51,355 bases of DNA from Pelosinus sp. (GTDB taxonomy: Bacteria; Bacillota; Negativicutes; Propionisporales; Propionisporaceae). Both the position numbers and the translations under genes were made by a program. Positions within the stretch are counted from its first letter, which is position 1. Each line of letters opens with the position of its first letter. Under the pieces are notes generated by a model, which was not told where the DNA came from, ran no database searches, and saw only the letters and a program-made list of their open reading frames with translations. The DNA lies in NCBI GenBank assembly GCA_021372375.1, contig JAJFUN010000010.1, positions 1 through 51,355 of the forward strand, written 5' to 3'. This document shows, piece by piece, positions 17,334 through 26,734 of this stretch.

Positions 17334-17657
17334 ATGGAAGTCGGCGAAGAAGTAATATTTCAGCTAATCACACATTCAGGATCAGCGCGAAGCTTTATCT
17401 TCGAAGCTTTTCAAATGTGTAAGGAAGGCAAATATGCTGAAGCAGACGAAGCATTAAAATCTGCGCGGGAAATGCTCAATGAAGCGCATAAGGTGCAAAC
17501 CCTGCTTATTCAGCAGGAAGCCGGCGGCGATAATATTCAGGTTAGACTTTTGATGGTACATGCCCAGGATCATTTGATGACCTGTATTTTGGCCAGAGAT
17601 ATCATGGAAAATGTAATCAAAATGCAAAAGGAAATTAATGAATTAAAAGCAAAATAA
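17334..17657 (+). CDS. Orphan PTS lactose/cellobiose-type EIIA protein
   Basis: Phosphocarrier of the PTS Lac family, 107 residues, the normal length. It is an all-helical protein with the phosphorylated histidine in MVHAQDHLMT (His76) and the metal/trimer aspartate three residues on. In complete systems it passes phosphate from HPr to EIIB for chitobiose, cellobiose or lactose uptake. No EIIB, EIIC or glycosidase is in the window, so a regulatory role or partners elsewhere are likely. The start codon follows TAGGGGGTTTCTTC. A strong bidirectional terminator follows. Confidence 0.88.
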   Translation: MEVGEEVIFQLITHSGSARSFIFEAFQMCKEGKYAEADEALKSAREMLNEAHKVQTLLIQQEAGGDNIQVRLLMVHAQDHLMTCILARDIMENVIKMQKEINELKAK

Positions 17658-17706
17658 AATTAAAAAACCGCTTTCAGTTAGCCAAGCTAATGAAAGCGGT
17701 TTTTTA
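17658..17706. terminator. Bidirectional terminator between PTS IIA and the lipid kinase
   Basis: AAAAAACCGCTTTCA pairs with TGAAAGCGGTTTTTT around TTAGCCAAGCTAA. It has A- and T-runs on both sides, serving the two convergent genes. Confidence 0.9.
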
Positions 17707-18594
17707 ATTGCTGATTACTTCGATTGGTACATCGCCAGCCTTAATTGTTAGGCAAGATAAGGCGGAAATATCACCGTCTATCTGGACTTGCTGCTGGACG
17801 GCTTTAATGCGAACTTCTTTGCCTGGAATAATTTTTACGTGCTTATGACGATGCAATTGCCCTAAAACTAGTGAAATAAGATATGTAAAGATGTCCCAGT
17901 TGCTGCTCTTTTCAAATAAGCATACATAAAACAGTGGTTCGGTAAGACGGGCAATCGGCGTAATGCTGTAATGATTGGCGTAATAATAGCTATTGGTAAC
18001 AATGACAGATACAGCTGAATGCGGGTCGCCATCAATTTGTACTTGATAGCGCTGCGTCCATTTAGTAGTTAAAAGGTGGAATGTTTGAAACATATAAGCC
18101 AGTTTGGAAAAGATTTTTTTGGCTTCTAAATTGATTTTACCGACGATATAGGCGTCAAAACCAATGCCTACGGTGGCAATAAAGTAACGTTCATTAATAC
18201 TGGCTGGCCAGATTGTTTTGATGTTGCCCTTAAAGAGTAAGTCTACATAGTTTTCCGGATTGCTCGGGATATCGAGTTCTTTGGCAACAAGGTTGACCGT
18301 GCCTGAAGGGAAAATTGCAAGGAGAGGCAGCGGGCAACCTTCTTTTTGGCAAGTAGCCAAGCCATTGACGACTTCATTAAGCGTACCATCGCCGCCCGCG
18401 ACAATCAGTAAATCGACCTTTTCTCGGCAGGCCTCTGCTGCTAATTCTTCGGCGTGGCCGGCGGCATTGGTGTTTTGTATGACAGGATTAAGCCCTTTTT
18501 CATTAAGCAGCTTAAGCATTTCATCCACCAGTCGGTTACTGTTCCAGCCGGCCACCGGATTGCGGATAAGCCAAACGTTGTTGGTTTTTATCAA
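17704..18594 (-). CDS. Diacylglycerol kinase-family lipid kinase (YegS/BmrU type)
   Basis: Soluble lipid kinase of 296 residues. The catalytic domain has RNPVAG near the start (residues 11-16), the nucleotide motif VAGGDGTLNEVVNGLA and the glycine/proline loop FPSGTVNLVAKELDIP where the family normally has PxGTxNDFA. The C-terminal beta-sandwich contains IGFDAYIV. It would phosphorylate diacylglycerol or a related lipid and so recycle phospholipid intermediates. It is convergent with the PTS IIA gene and shares its terminator; upstream lies the purine riboswitch region on the other strand. Confidence 0.88.
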   Translation of the reverse strand: MIKTNNVWLIRNPVAGWNSNRLVDEMLKLLNEKGLNPVIQNTNAAGHAEELAAEACREKVDLLIVAGGDGTLNEVVNGLATCQKEGCPLPLLAIFPSGTVNLVAKELDIPSNPENYVDLLFKGNIKTIWPASINERYFIATVGIGFDAYIVGKINLEAKKIFSKLAYMFQTFHLLTTKWTQRYQVQIDGDPHSAVSVIVTNSYYYANHYSITPIARLTEPLFYVCLFEKSSNWDIFTYLISLVLGQLHRHKHVKIIPGKEVRIKAVQQQVQIDGDISALSCLTIKAGDVPIEVISN

Positions 18595-18747
18595 AGACAG
18601 TTACCACCTTACTGTTTATCTGAAATAACAATTTCCTCTATTATAAGCATTTTGAAGCGCGATTTCAAGGACGTAGGTCAATATCAAGCAAAAAGAAAAA
18701 TCCGAACATTAAGAATCAAAAAAAAATAAAAGTTCACATTTTATTTA

Positions 18748-18777
18748 TTGACATGCTTTTACACAAGCTGGTAAAAT
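18748..18777 (+). promoter_or_regulatory. Sigma-A-type promoter of the riboswitch/permease transcript
   Basis: TTGACA at 18748-18753 and TAAAAT at 18772-18777 are separated by 18 bases. They lie about 75 bases before the purine aptamer. Confidence 0.75.
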
Positions 18778-18851
18778 GTATGTATTAGAAATCGACAGGA
18801 AGTAAGCGCATTTTGCTACTAAATGACAAAGTGTGCAGGAACATGAAAGCT

Positions 18852-18918
18852 CTCGTATAACTTTGAGGATATGGCTCAAGAGTCTCTACCAGGCAACCGT
18901 AAATTACCTGACTACGAG
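18852..18918 (+). promoter_or_regulatory. Purine riboswitch aptamer, guanine type
   Basis: P1 is formed by CTCGTA and TACGAG. Between them are the conserved purine-aptamer elements: TATAA in J1/2, P2 closing the GATATGG loop, TCTCTACC in J2/3, the P3 loop CAACCGTAAAT and CTGACTA in J3/1. The discriminating base in GACTACGAG is C, as in guanine/hypoxanthine aptamers; adenine aptamers have U. It lies upstream of a purine permease and would shut it off when guanine is plentiful. Confidence 0.95.
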
Positions 18919-19077
18919 TGGAATTGTGTCTTGGTTCTAGACTGCCCGTGTTCAGCTCTGATGGCAGTGCTTGTGATTAAGGTACAGGCGCTTTTTTGCG
19001 TCAAGCCGGAGGATGGAAGTCCTAGCGGGGAATTTCGCTCAGTTTTTTAAAATGCGATAATTCTCCGCTTATTTTTT
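18919..19077 (+). terminator. Riboswitch expression platform with terminator
   Basis: The strong terminator is AGCGGGGAATTTCGC (19024-19038) pairing with GCGATAATTCTCCGCT (19054-19069), followed by ATTTTTTAT. Between aptamer and terminator more than 100 bases hold further hairpins (ACTGCC/GGCAGT 18949-18978; GGCGC/GCGTC; AGGA/TCCT), an unusually long platform for a purine switch. A second smaller hairpin AAAAAGCA/TGCTTTTT follows at 19102-19122. Confidence 0.75.
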
Positions 19078-19215
19078 ATCACCATATGTTGGTGATAGCG
19101 AAAAAGCAGCGGTGCTTTTTCTTTATGGAGGTGTTATAAAAAATCTAATGGTGGGTATATAAACAATATAAGCTATTATAGCTAATTTTTATAGGGGAAG
19201 AAAGAAGGAGAAAAA

Positions 19216-20586
19216 GTGCTTGATAAGTTATTTTCATTAAGTGCACGCAAGACTGATGTGCAGACAGAAGTTATGGCAGGTATTACTACCTTTATGACCA
19301 TGGCTTACATATTATTTGTAAATCCGAATATTCTTGGCGCAGCTGGCATGGACAAGAATGCGGTGCTGCTCGCGACAGCAATCGGTGCTGGCATTGTTAC
19401 TATGGCCATGGGGCTGTTTGTTAACTATCCGATTGCGCTGGCGCCGGGACTTGGTCTGAATGCTTTTTATGCTTTTACCGTTGTTCTAGGCATGGGGGTT
19501 ACCTGGCAGGTGGCGCTTGGTGCGGTATTTATTTCTGGCCTTATTTTTATCTTGCTTACTGTTACGCATGTGCGGCAGCTGCTGGTAGAGGGAATGCCTG
19601 CATCATTAAAATACGCTATTACGGTGGGTATTGGACTTTTTGTAACAATAGTTGGCTTAAAATTATCCGGAATTATGACCATTAAACTATCTTTGATTCC
19701 GCCGACCCTAGAAAAACTGGTGGCCACCAACGGACATGCTACACCGCTTTCGTTTGAGACCATTATCGGTCTAGGTGATTTGGCGAACAAAGATGTGATG
19801 GTTTCGCTGATAGGTCTGGTTATCCTGGGCATACTAATGGCCCGTAACGTAAAGGGCGCGATGCTAATTGGCATTTTAGCAACTACGGCGGTGGCTGCTG
19901 TTATGGGAGTTATCAAGGTGCCTGCTGGCTTTAGCCCGGTGGCTATTCCTGATTTTAGCCAAAATGCTTTTTTTCAGCTGGATATTCCGGGTGCCTTGAG
20001 TATGGGCTTAACGACCATTATTTTTACCTTCACCTTTGTTGAACTGTTTGATACCATGGGGACACTTGTTGGTACAGCTACCAAGGCCGGAATTATGGAT
20101 AAGGACGGAAAATTTCCCGGCATTGGTAAAGCTATGGCGGTAGATGCCACAGGGGTTAGCTTTGGCGCACTCCTTGGAACCAGTACTATTACTGCATTTA
20201 TTGAAAGTGCAGCAGGCATCGGCGCCGGTGGACGCACTGGTTTAACCTCTGTAGTCTGCGGAATCTTGTTTTTAGCCGCGCTTTTCTTTACACCGCTTGT
20301 GGGGCTTATTCCTGATGCGGCTACCGCGCCGGCTTTGATTATTGTGGGGGCGCTCATGATGGAAGCTGTACGTCATATTGATTTTGATGATTTTACCGAA
20401 AGCCTGCCTGCATTTTTGACCATTGTCATTATGCCGTTTACTTATAGTATTGCCAATGGTGTTTCAGCAGGATTGGTGCTTTATCCGCTTTTAAAACTGA
20501 TTACAGGGCGCGGGCGTGAAGTACATTGGATTGTGTATGTATTAGCGGTACTCGTATTAGCCCGGTTTATTTTCCTGGCCGAATAG
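19216..20586 (+). CDS. pbuG: Guanine/hypoxanthine (adenine) permease, AzgA-like NCS2 family
   Basis: Integral membrane purine:H+ symporter of 456 residues with about 12-14 helices. Family marks: GITTFMTMAYILFVNPNIL in segment 1, GLGLNAFYAFTVV in segment 3, IIFTFTFVELFDTMGTLVGTA with the substrate-site glutamate and aspartate, and GTSTITAFIESAAGIGAGGRTGLT in segment 10. AzgA-type members carry adenine, guanine and hypoxanthine. The guanine-type riboswitch upstream argues for a guanine/hypoxanthine carrier. The GTG start follows AAGAAGGAGAAAAA. The symbol is by similarity of role to B. subtilis pbuG. Confidence 0.9.
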   Translation: MLDKLFSLSARKTDVQTEVMAGITTFMTMAYILFVNPNILGAAGMDKNAVLLATAIGAGIVTMAMGLFVNYPIALAPGLGLNAFYAFTVVLGMGVTWQVALGAVFISGLIFILLTVTHVRQLLVEGMPASLKYAITVGIGLFVTIVGLKLSGIMTIKLSLIPPTLEKLVATNGHATPLSFETIIGLGDLANKDVMVSLIGLVILGILMARNVKGAMLIGILATTAVAAVMGVIKVPAGFSPVAIPDFSQNAFFQLDIPGALSMGLTTIIFTFTFVELFDTMGTLVGTATKAGIMDKDGKFPGIGKAMAVDATGVSFGALLGTSTITAFIESAAGIGAGGRTGLTSVVCGILFLAALFFTPLVGLIPDAATAPALIIVGALMMEAVRHIDFDDFTESLPAFLTIVIMPFTYSIANGVSAGLVLYPLLKLITGRGREVHWIVYVLAVLVLARFIFLAE

Positions 20587-20590
20587 TTGG

Positions 20591-20637
20591 TGCTAAGCTC
20601 AGATGTCCTCATCTTAAAGATGTCTGGGCTTAGCTAT
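20591..20637 (+). terminator. Hairpin after the purine permease
   Basis: GCTAAGCTCAGATGTC can pair with GATGTCTGGGCTTAGC around CTCATCTTAAA. There is no pronounced T-run, so termination may be partial. Confidence 0.55.
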
Positions 20638-20641
20638 CTAA

Positions 20642-20700
20642 ACTTATAAAATTAGTTGATGGGATTGGCACAGGCAATCCTGTCAACTGGTTTTATAAGT
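20642..20700 (+). promoter_or_regulatory. Long near-perfect inverted repeat upstream of purE
   Basis: Arms ACTTATAAAA/TTTTATAAGT, AGTTGA/TCAACT and GGATT/AATCC are nested with two-base symmetric mismatches between them, around GGCACAGGC. It ends 42 bases before purE. There is no T-run after it, so it is not a standard terminator; a leader hairpin or operator for the pur operon is possible. Confidence 0.5.
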
Positions 20701-20742
20701 AATGAAGATGTGTAATAGTATTTTAAGGGGGCATACTTGGTT

Positions 20743-21228
20743 ATGAAAGTAGCAGTCATAATGGGTAGTGATTCTGACTGGCCGGTAATGGAACCAGCGG
20801 TAAAAATGTTAAAGGGCTTTGGTATTGAGACAGAGGTTGTAGTGGCCTCGGCGCACCGTACACCTGATAAAGTGCATGAATTTGCTGCCGGCGCACGCCA
20901 GCGCGGGGTCAAGGTGATTATTGCTGCGGCAGGTGCTGCAGCTGCACTACCGGGCGTAATCGCAAGCTTTACTACACTTCCGGTTATCGGAATTCCGATT
21001 GATGGTACCTCCTTAAAGGGAGTAGATGCTTTATACAGCATTGTGCAAATGCCTTCCGGCATTCCCGTTGCCTGTATGGCTATTAACGGGGCGAAAAATG
21101 CGGCCATTTTTGCGGCGCAGATTTTAGCTGTCGGCAATACTGAACTAGAAAATAAACTTGCCGTCCATCGTCAAAAGATGGCGGAAGAAGTAGCCGAAAA
21201 AGCGGCCAGAGTACTTGCAAAACAATAA
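20743..21228 (+). CDS. purE: N5-carboxyaminoimidazole ribonucleotide mutase
   Basis: Class I PurE of 161 residues; converts N5-CAIR to CAIR in purine synthesis. The nucleotide loop VAVIMGSDSDWPVM, the catalytic SAHRTP with its histidine, and AAGAAAALPGVIAS are all present. No purK is in the window. The start used is the ATG giving MKVAVIMGSD; an in-frame TTG two codons earlier sits closer to the AAGGGGG site and may be the real start. It opens the operon purE-C-F-M-N-H-D. Confidence 0.96.
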   Translation: MKVAVIMGSDSDWPVMEPAVKMLKGFGIETEVVVASAHRTPDKVHEFAAGARQRGVKVIIAAAGAAAALPGVIASFTTLPVIGIPIDGTSLKGVDALYSIVQMPSGIPVACMAINGAKNAAIFAAQILAVGNTELENKLAVHRQKMAEEVAEKAARVLAKQ

Positions 21229-21263
21229 TTTGTTAAAATATATTAAAAATAGGGGGATTTATC

Positions 21264-21974
21264 ATGGAAAAACAACCTTTATATGAAGGAAAAGCCAAAA
21301 GAATATATGCAACTGACAAAGCTGGAGAATACTTGGTCTATTATAAAGATGATGCCACTGCTTTGAATGGCCTAAAAAAAGGCACTATTGCCAGCAAGGG
21401 TGTTATGAATAATAAAATAACCACCTTCTTCTTTGAATTATTAGGAAAAAACGGTATTCCGCATCATTTTATCAAAAGGGTCAGCGAGCGGGAACAGCTT
21501 GTTAAGGAATTAAAAATACTTCCGGTAGAAGTAGTTGTTCGTAATATCGCGGCAGGCAGCCTGGCCAAACGTATTGGCTGGGAAGAAGGCACCAAGATGC
21601 CGTCTACGGTACTTGAAATGTATTATAAGAATGACGATTTAGGCGATCCTCTAATCAATGATTATCATATTAAAGCAATGGGTATTGCCACGCCTGAACA
21701 GGTTAAAACCATGTCCGAGCTAGCACTCAAGATTAATGACATTCTGAGCGCTTACTTAAAGGACAAGAAAATCGAACTGATTGATTTTAAACTGGAATTT
21801 GGCGTAAATAACGGTCAGGTTCTCTTGGGGGATGAAATTTCGCCGGATACCTGTCGTTTTTGGGACACGGAAACGCATGAAAAACTTGACAAAGATAGAT
21901 TCCGCCGGGATTTAGGCAATGTGGAAGAAGCTTATAAAGAAGTATTAAAAAGATTAACAGGAGAAGAAGCATGA
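21264..21974 (+). CDS. purC: SAICAR synthetase
   Basis: Phosphoribosylaminoimidazole-succinocarboxamide synthase of 236 residues, ATP-dependent, joins CAIR and aspartate. Starts with the family's [12 protein letters not shown]; further motifs are [16 protein letters not shown] and [30 protein letters not shown]. Start after AGGGGGATTTATC, 35 bases behind purE. Its stop overlaps the purF start by four bases (ATGA). Confidence 0.97.
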   Translation: MEKQPLYEGKAKRIYATDKAGEYLVYYKDDATALNGLKKGTIASKGVMNNKITTFFFELLGKNGIPHHFIKRVSEREQLVKELKILPVEVVVRNIAAGSLAKRIGWEEGTKMPSTVLEMYYKNDDLGDPLINDYHIKAMGIATPEQVKTMSELALKINDILSAYLKDKKIELIDFKLEFGVNNGQVLLGDEISPDTCRFWDTETHEKLDKDRFRRDLGNVEEAYKEVLKRLTGEEA

Positions 21975-23410
21975 TCTTGGACGAACTCGAACTGGACAAA
22001 CTACACGAGGAATGTGGTGTATTTGGTATTTATTCTCACCAAAATGACGTAGCCTTGAATACCTATTGGGGTTTATATGCCCTGCAGCATCGCGGCCAGG
22101 AAAGTGCAGGAATTGCTGTAACCGATGGCGCTTGGATGGATGTCCACCGGGGAATGGGGCTGGTAAATGAAGTTTTTCGTCATCAGCTGCCCCATATGGA
22201 TAATCAGTATATTGCGATTGGTCATGTACGCTACTCTACGACCGGTTCAAGCCTCTTAATGAATACACAGCCTTTAATGGTGCGTTATTCAGGCGGACAT
22301 ATTAGTATGGCGCATAACGGCAATCTGACAAACGCACAGGAACTTAGAAGAAATTTAGAAGAAAACGGCAGTGTGTTTCAGACATCCATAGATAGTGAAG
22401 TGATTGTGAATTTGATTGCCCGCTCGCGAAAACCGACAGTGGAAGAACGCGTTGTCGAAAGTCTTCAAAATGTAAAAGGTGCCTATTCTTTGGTTATTAT
22501 GACGGAAAACAAGCTAATTGGTGTGCGTGACCCGCATGGCTTTCGCCCATTATGCATTGGTCAGCTCAGTGATGGCGGCTGGGTTATTTCTTCTGAATCC
22601 TGTGCGCTTGATACTGTAGGCGCTGATTTTGTGCGCGATGTAGAGCCAGGTGAAATGGTTATAATTGATGAACATGGCTTATCTTCGCAGCATTTTGCCG
22701 ATAGTGACCGGCAGGCGCTATGCATTTTTGAATATATTTATTTTGCTCGTCCGGACAGTGTAATTGATGGTCAAAGTGTATACAAGGCCCGTTTTGAAAT
22801 GGGGCGTCGGCTGGCGAGGGAAAGCGGTTTTAGAGGGGATATTGTTATTTCTGTGCCTGATTCCGGTACAACCGCAGCCTTGGGCTTTAGCTATGAAGCA
22901 GGCATTCCTTTTATGGAAGGGCTTATTAAAAACCGCTACATTGGCCGTACTTTTATCCAGCCGGAACAGAAAAAACGCGATTTAAGCGTGCGGATTAAAT
23001 TAAATGCGGTGAAGGCAGCGGTAGCAGGCAAATCAGTGATTATGGTGGATGATTCCATTGTGCGCGGCACAACCAGCGGCAAGATTGTGCGCATGCTCAA
23101 AGAAGCAGGCGCTAAAGAGGTGCATATGTGTGTAAGTTCACCGCCAATTGGTTTTCCGTGTTACTATGGCATTGATACTTCGGCTCGGAAAGAACTTATT
23201 GCCGCTACCAAAAAAGTAGAGGAAATCAGAGCGTTTATCGGCGCTGATTCGCTGCATTATCTCACCTTAGAGGGACTCTATGATTCGGTTGCGAATATTT
23301 CCAATAAAAATATGTGTTATGCCTGCTTTAATTGTGAATATCCGGCAGGTACGCCTGACGAGAATACCACAGATAATAAATATGTATTTGAGAAAAAAGG
23401 CAATTGCTAA
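21971..23410 (+). CDS. purF: Amidophosphoribosyltransferase (class II, Fe-S type)
   Basis: First committed enzyme of purine synthesis, 479 residues. A 14-residue propeptide precedes Cys15 ([13 protein letters not shown]), the glutamine amidotransferase nucleophile released by self-processing. [11 protein letters not shown] and the PRPP motif [16 protein letters not shown] follow. Cysteines in the C-terminal [14 protein letters not shown] belong to the 4Fe-4S cluster of the oxygen-labile B. subtilis type, which suits an anaerobe. Translationally coupled to purC. Confidence 0.97.
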   Translation: MILDELELDKLHEECGVFGIYSHQNDVALNTYWGLYALQHRGQESAGIAVTDGAWMDVHRGMGLVNEVFRHQLPHMDNQYIAIGHVRYSTTGSSLLMNTQPLMVRYSGGHISMAHNGNLTNAQELRRNLEENGSVFQTSIDSEVIVNLIARSRKPTVEERVVESLQNVKGAYSLVIMTENKLIGVRDPHGFRPLCIGQLSDGGWVISSESCALDTVGADFVRDVEPGEMVIIDEHGLSSQHFADSDRQALCIFEYIYFARPDSVIDGQSVYKARFEMGRRLARESGFRGDIVISVPDSGTTAALGFSYEAGIPFMEGLIKNRYIGRTFIQPEQKKRDLSVRIKLNAVKAAVAGKSVIMVDDSIVRGTTSGKIVRMLKEAGAKEVHMCVSSPPIGFPCYYGIDTSARKELIAATKKVEEIRAFIGADSLHYLTLEGLYDSVANISNKNMCYACFNCEYPAGTPDENTTDNKYVFEKKGNC

Positions 23411-23462
23411 ATTTTAAGAGTGCAGTGTTTAATTAAATATATGAAAAATGGGGGATGGCTTT

Positions 23463-24515
23463 GTGAGTAATTCTAAACTCACGTATCGGGATGCCGGGGT
23501 AGATATTGACGCTGGCAACAGAGCGGTTGAATTAATGAAACATCATGTAAAGGCAACGTATCGTCCGGAGGTGCTTGGCGATTTAGGGGGCTTTGGCGGG
23601 CTATTTGCGTTAAATACCAAATACCGTGAGCCTGTATTGGTATCCGGCACAGACGGCGTAGGAACAAAATTATGTCTGGCATTTATGACAGATCGCCATG
23701 ATACCATTGGGCAAGATGCTGTGGCCATGTGTGTAAACGACATTTTGGTGCAAGGAGCAGAACCTTTATTTTTCCTTGATTATTTAGCTGTTGGCAAACT
23801 TGAACCAGAAAAAGTTGCCCAGGTAGTAAGCGGTGTGGCCAGTGCATGTCGTGAATCAGGCTGCGCCTTAATTGGCGGGGAAACAGCTGAGATGGCTGGC
23901 TTTTATGCCAAAGGTGAGTATGATATCGCTGGTTTTGCTGTAGGCGTTGTCGAAAAATCCCGAATTATTACCGGGCAGCGTATTGAGCCAGGCAATGTAC
24001 TCCTAGGACTTCCTTCTACGGGTCTCCATTCTAATGGCTATTCGCTGGTGCGTAAAATTTGTTTTGACGTTAAACAGGCTAAAGTAGATGACTATATTGA
24101 TTCTTTAGGAAAAACGCTGGGTGAGGAGCTTATAACCCCTACCAGGCTCTATCCAAAGGTATGTTTGCCGCTCATTGAAAAATTTGATATCCGCGGGATG
24201 GTTCACATTACCGGCGGCGGTTTTTATGATAATATTCCCCGGATACTATCAGATGGCTGTAGCGTAGAAGTAAACACCGAGGCTTGGCCGAAACCGCCAA
24301 TCTTTGGCCTGCTCCAGGAATGGGGACAGGTTGACTCACGGGAAATGTATCGCACCTTTAATATGGGTATTGGGATGGTTATTGCAGTGCCGGAAGAACA
24401 GGTCGATGAGATTCGTGCTGATCTTGAGGCCAGGCAGGAAGCCTCTTATGTAATCGGACGCGTAACTAAAGGCAGCCGTGAGGTAGTATTAAAGGGAGGC
24501 GTGTTCGGTGAGTAA
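23463..24515 (+). CDS. purM: Phosphoribosylformylglycinamidine cyclo-ligase (AIR synthetase)
   Basis: ATP-dependent ring closure of FGAM to AIR, 350 residues. Starts with [42 protein letters not shown] and [15 protein letters not shown] are the family's nucleotide and metal loops. The GTG at 23463 is preferred over the ATG at 23448 because the run of G lies between them and [12 protein letters not shown] is the usual beginning. Overlaps purN by eight bases. The FGAM-forming genes purL/Q/S are not in this operon. Confidence 0.96.
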   Translation: MSNSKLTYRDAGVDIDAGNRAVELMKHHVKATYRPEVLGDLGGFGGLFALNTKYREPVLVSGTDGVGTKLCLAFMTDRHDTIGQDAVAMCVNDILVQGAEPLFFLDYLAVGKLEPEKVAQVVSGVASACRESGCALIGGETAEMAGFYAKGEYDIAGFAVGVVEKSRIITGQRIEPGNVLLGLPSTGLHSNGYSLVRKICFDVKQAKVDDYIDSLGKTLGEELITPTRLYPKVCLPLIEKFDIRGMVHITGGGFYDNIPRILSDGCSVEVNTEAWPKPPIFGLLQEWGQVDSREMYRTFNMGIGMVIAVPEEQVDEIRADLEARQEASYVIGRVTKGSREVVLKGGVFGE

Positions 24516-25152
24516 AATAACAGTCTTAGGTGTACTGGCTTCCGGGCGCGGCAGCAATCTGCAGTCCATTTTGGATGCCATCAGTGCAGGCAGGCTGAAT
24601 GCTAAAGTTGGCGTGGTGATTAGTGATAATCCGGAGGCTAATGTTTTAAAGCGCCTGGCGGTCACTGATCCTGAAATACCCGCAATTTGTATTGCCCGTA
24701 GAGCATATGAGTCGCAGGCTGCTTTTGAAGCGGACATTGCAGCCCAGCTCAAAGTACATCATGTAGAGCTTGTTATACTAGCCGGATTTATGCGTATCTT
24801 AAGCCCATCCTTTGTTCATTCTCTACCCGGACGGGTAATGAATATTCATCCTTCACTCCTGCCGTCTTTTCCCGGCAAGCATGTCCATGAACAGGCGCTG
24901 AGTTATGGCGTTAAGGTGTCAGGCTGTACCGTTCATTTTATTGATGAAGGTACAGATACTGGGCCAATTATTTTACAGGAAGCTGTTCCGGTTTTGGAAG
25001 GCGATACCCCGGAAACCTTGGCAGAACGCATCTTGCACACAGAACATATTTTGTATCCGCGGGCTATTGAATTATATTGTCAGGGACGTCTCAAAATAGA
25101 GGGACGGCGGGTAATAATTTTAGAAAAGGAAGATGATTTGTGTGAAGATTAA
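24508..25152 (+). CDS. purN: Glycinamide ribonucleotide formyltransferase
   Basis: Transfers formyl from 10-formyl-THF to GAR, 214 residues. The motifs [15 protein letters not shown] (phosphate loop), [23 protein letters not shown] with the catalytic Asn-His pair and [12 protein letters not shown] with the catalytic Asp are intact. GTG start after AAAGGGAGGC, inside the end of purM. The 3' end overlaps purH by 11 bases, so the three genes are translationally linked. Confidence 0.96.
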   Translation: MSKITVLGVLASGRGSNLQSILDAISAGRLNAKVGVVISDNPEANVLKRLAVTDPEIPAICIARRAYESQAAFEADIAAQLKVHHVELVILAGFMRILSPSFVHSLPGRVMNIHPSLLPSFPGKHVHEQALSYGVKVSGCTVHFIDEGTDTGPIILQEAVPVLEGDTPETLAERILHTEHILYPRAIELYCQGRLKIEGRRVIILEKEDDLCED

Positions 25153-26683
25153 ACGCGCACTTTTAAGTGTTTCGGATAAAACAGGTCTGGTGGAATTTGC
25201 TAAAGTACTGAATGATTACGGCGTACAGATTATTTCAACCGGCGGTACCATGAAGACTCTCCGGGCAGCAGGCATCCCGGTTACCTATGTCAGCGATGTT
25301 ACAGGTTTTCCAGAAATTATGGACGGCCGGGTAAAAACATTAAATCCGTATATCCATGGCGGCATTTTGGCCATCAGGGATAATGCTGAGCATGTGGCAG
25401 CCATGAAGGAACATAATATCCAGGGCATTGATATGGTTGTGGTAAATTTGTATCCTTTCCGGCAGACGGTAGCAAAACCGGGTGTAACCTTAGAGGAAGC
25501 GGTAGAAAACATTGATATCGGCGGTCCGGCGATGATTCGCGCGGCTGCTAAGAATTTTAAGTTTGTATCCGTTGTGGTCAATCCGGCCAGATATAATGAT
25601 GTACTGGCTGAAATCAAAGAACATGGCGAAGTTTCCGATAAGTTCCGGATGGCGCTGGCGCAGGAAGCCTATAATCATACTGCTGAATATGATGCCTATA
25701 TTGGACAGTATTTAGCAAAACAGCTTGGCGAAGGGGAATTTCCTGAAACCATGCACTTGGTATTTGAAAAAATTCAGGGCCTGCGCTATGGCGAAAATCC
25801 GCATCAGGGAGCAGCCTTTTATCGTGAGAAATACTCAAATGGCCAAGGGGTTGCCAATGCCAAGCAGCTTCATGGTAAAGAATTATCCTTTAATAATATC
25901 GTTGACGTAGAAGCAGCCTATGGAATTGTCGCCGAATTTGATAAACCGGCTGCCGCGATTATAAAACATACTAATCCATGTGGGACAGGCATTGGGAGTA
26001 CACTATCGGAAGCATACCAAAAGGCTTATGCAGCAGATACGGTATCAGCCTTTGGCGGTATTGTAGCGCTCAACCAGGAAGTAGATGAGGCTACAGCTAA
26101 AGAGATTAGCAAAATTTTTATTGAAGCAGTTATTGCGCCTAGCTTTAGTCAGGCCGCAATTGAAATACTTACAGCAAAGAAAAATATTCGGCTGTTAACT
26201 TGCGATTTATTAGAGCTTGGTATGCGTCAGACGGAAATCAAAAACATTTCGGGCGGTATGCTGGCGCAGGATCGTGATGTAGCCGACGCATCTCTTAATG
26301 ATATGAAAGTCGTGACCAAACGTCAGCCGACCGAAGAGGAATGGCAGCAGTTAAACTTAGCCTGGAAAGTAGTAAAACATGTGAAATCCAACGCTATAGT
26401 TGTGGCTGCAGGCGATCAGACCATTGGTGTGGGAGCAGGTCAAATGAACCGGGTTGGTTCGGCTGCCATTGCCCTAGAGCAGGCCGGCGAGAAGGCCAAA
26501 GGAGCCGTACTTTCATCGGATGCATTTTTCCCATTTCGTGATTCGGTGGATACAGCGGCCAAGGCCGGGATTACCGCTATCATTCAGCCAGGCGGATCAA
26601 TAAGGGATGAAGAATCAATCCAGGCGGCCGATGAGCATGGCATTGCCATGGTATTTACCGGTATGCGGCATTTTAAACATTAA
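25142..26683 (+). CDS. purH: Bifunctional AICAR formyltransferase/IMP cyclohydrolase
   Basis: Last two steps to IMP, 513 residues. The N-terminal MGS-like IMP cyclohydrolase domain ([17 protein letters not shown] to about residue 195) is followed by the AICAR formyltransferase domain with [13 protein letters not shown] and [12 protein letters not shown], with catalytic Lys and His, ending [18 protein letters not shown] and FTGMRHFKH. The GTG giving [10 protein letters not shown] is chosen; the ATG three codons earlier is too near the AAAAGGA site. A hairpin separates it from purD. Confidence 0.96.
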   Translation: MKIKRALLSVSDKTGLVEFAKVLNDYGVQIISTGGTMKTLRAAGIPVTYVSDVTGFPEIMDGRVKTLNPYIHGGILAIRDNAEHVAAMKEHNIQGIDMVVVNLYPFRQTVAKPGVTLEEAVENIDIGGPAMIRAAAKNFKFVSVVVNPARYNDVLAEIKEHGEVSDKFRMALAQEAYNHTAEYDAYIGQYLAKQLGEGEFPETMHLVFEKIQGLRYGENPHQGAAFYREKYSNGQGVANAKQLHGKELSFNNIVDVEAAYGIVAEFDKPAAAIIKHTNPCGTGIGSTLSEAYQKAYAADTVSAFGGIVALNQEVDEATAKEISKIFIEAVIAPSFSQAAIEILTAKKNIRLLTCDLLELGMRQTEIKNISGGMLAQDRDVADASLNDMKVVTKRQPTEEEWQQLNLAWKVVKHVKSNAIVVAAGDQTIGVGAGQMNRVGSAAIALEQAGEKAKGAVLSSDAFFPFRDSVDTAAKAGITAIIQPGGSIRDEESIQAADEHGIAMVFTGMRHFKH

Positions 26684-26687
26684 TCTG

Positions 26688-26713
26688 TAGGGCGGTTATT
26701 AACCGCCCTTATC
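26688..26713 (+). terminator. Intercistronic hairpin between purH and purD
   Basis: AGGGCGGTTA pairs with TAACCGCCCT with almost no loop, followed by TATCTTAG. The weak T-run suggests attenuation or mRNA processing rather than a full stop. Confidence 0.5.
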
Positions 26714-26734
26714 TTAGAATAACGAGGTGATAGT

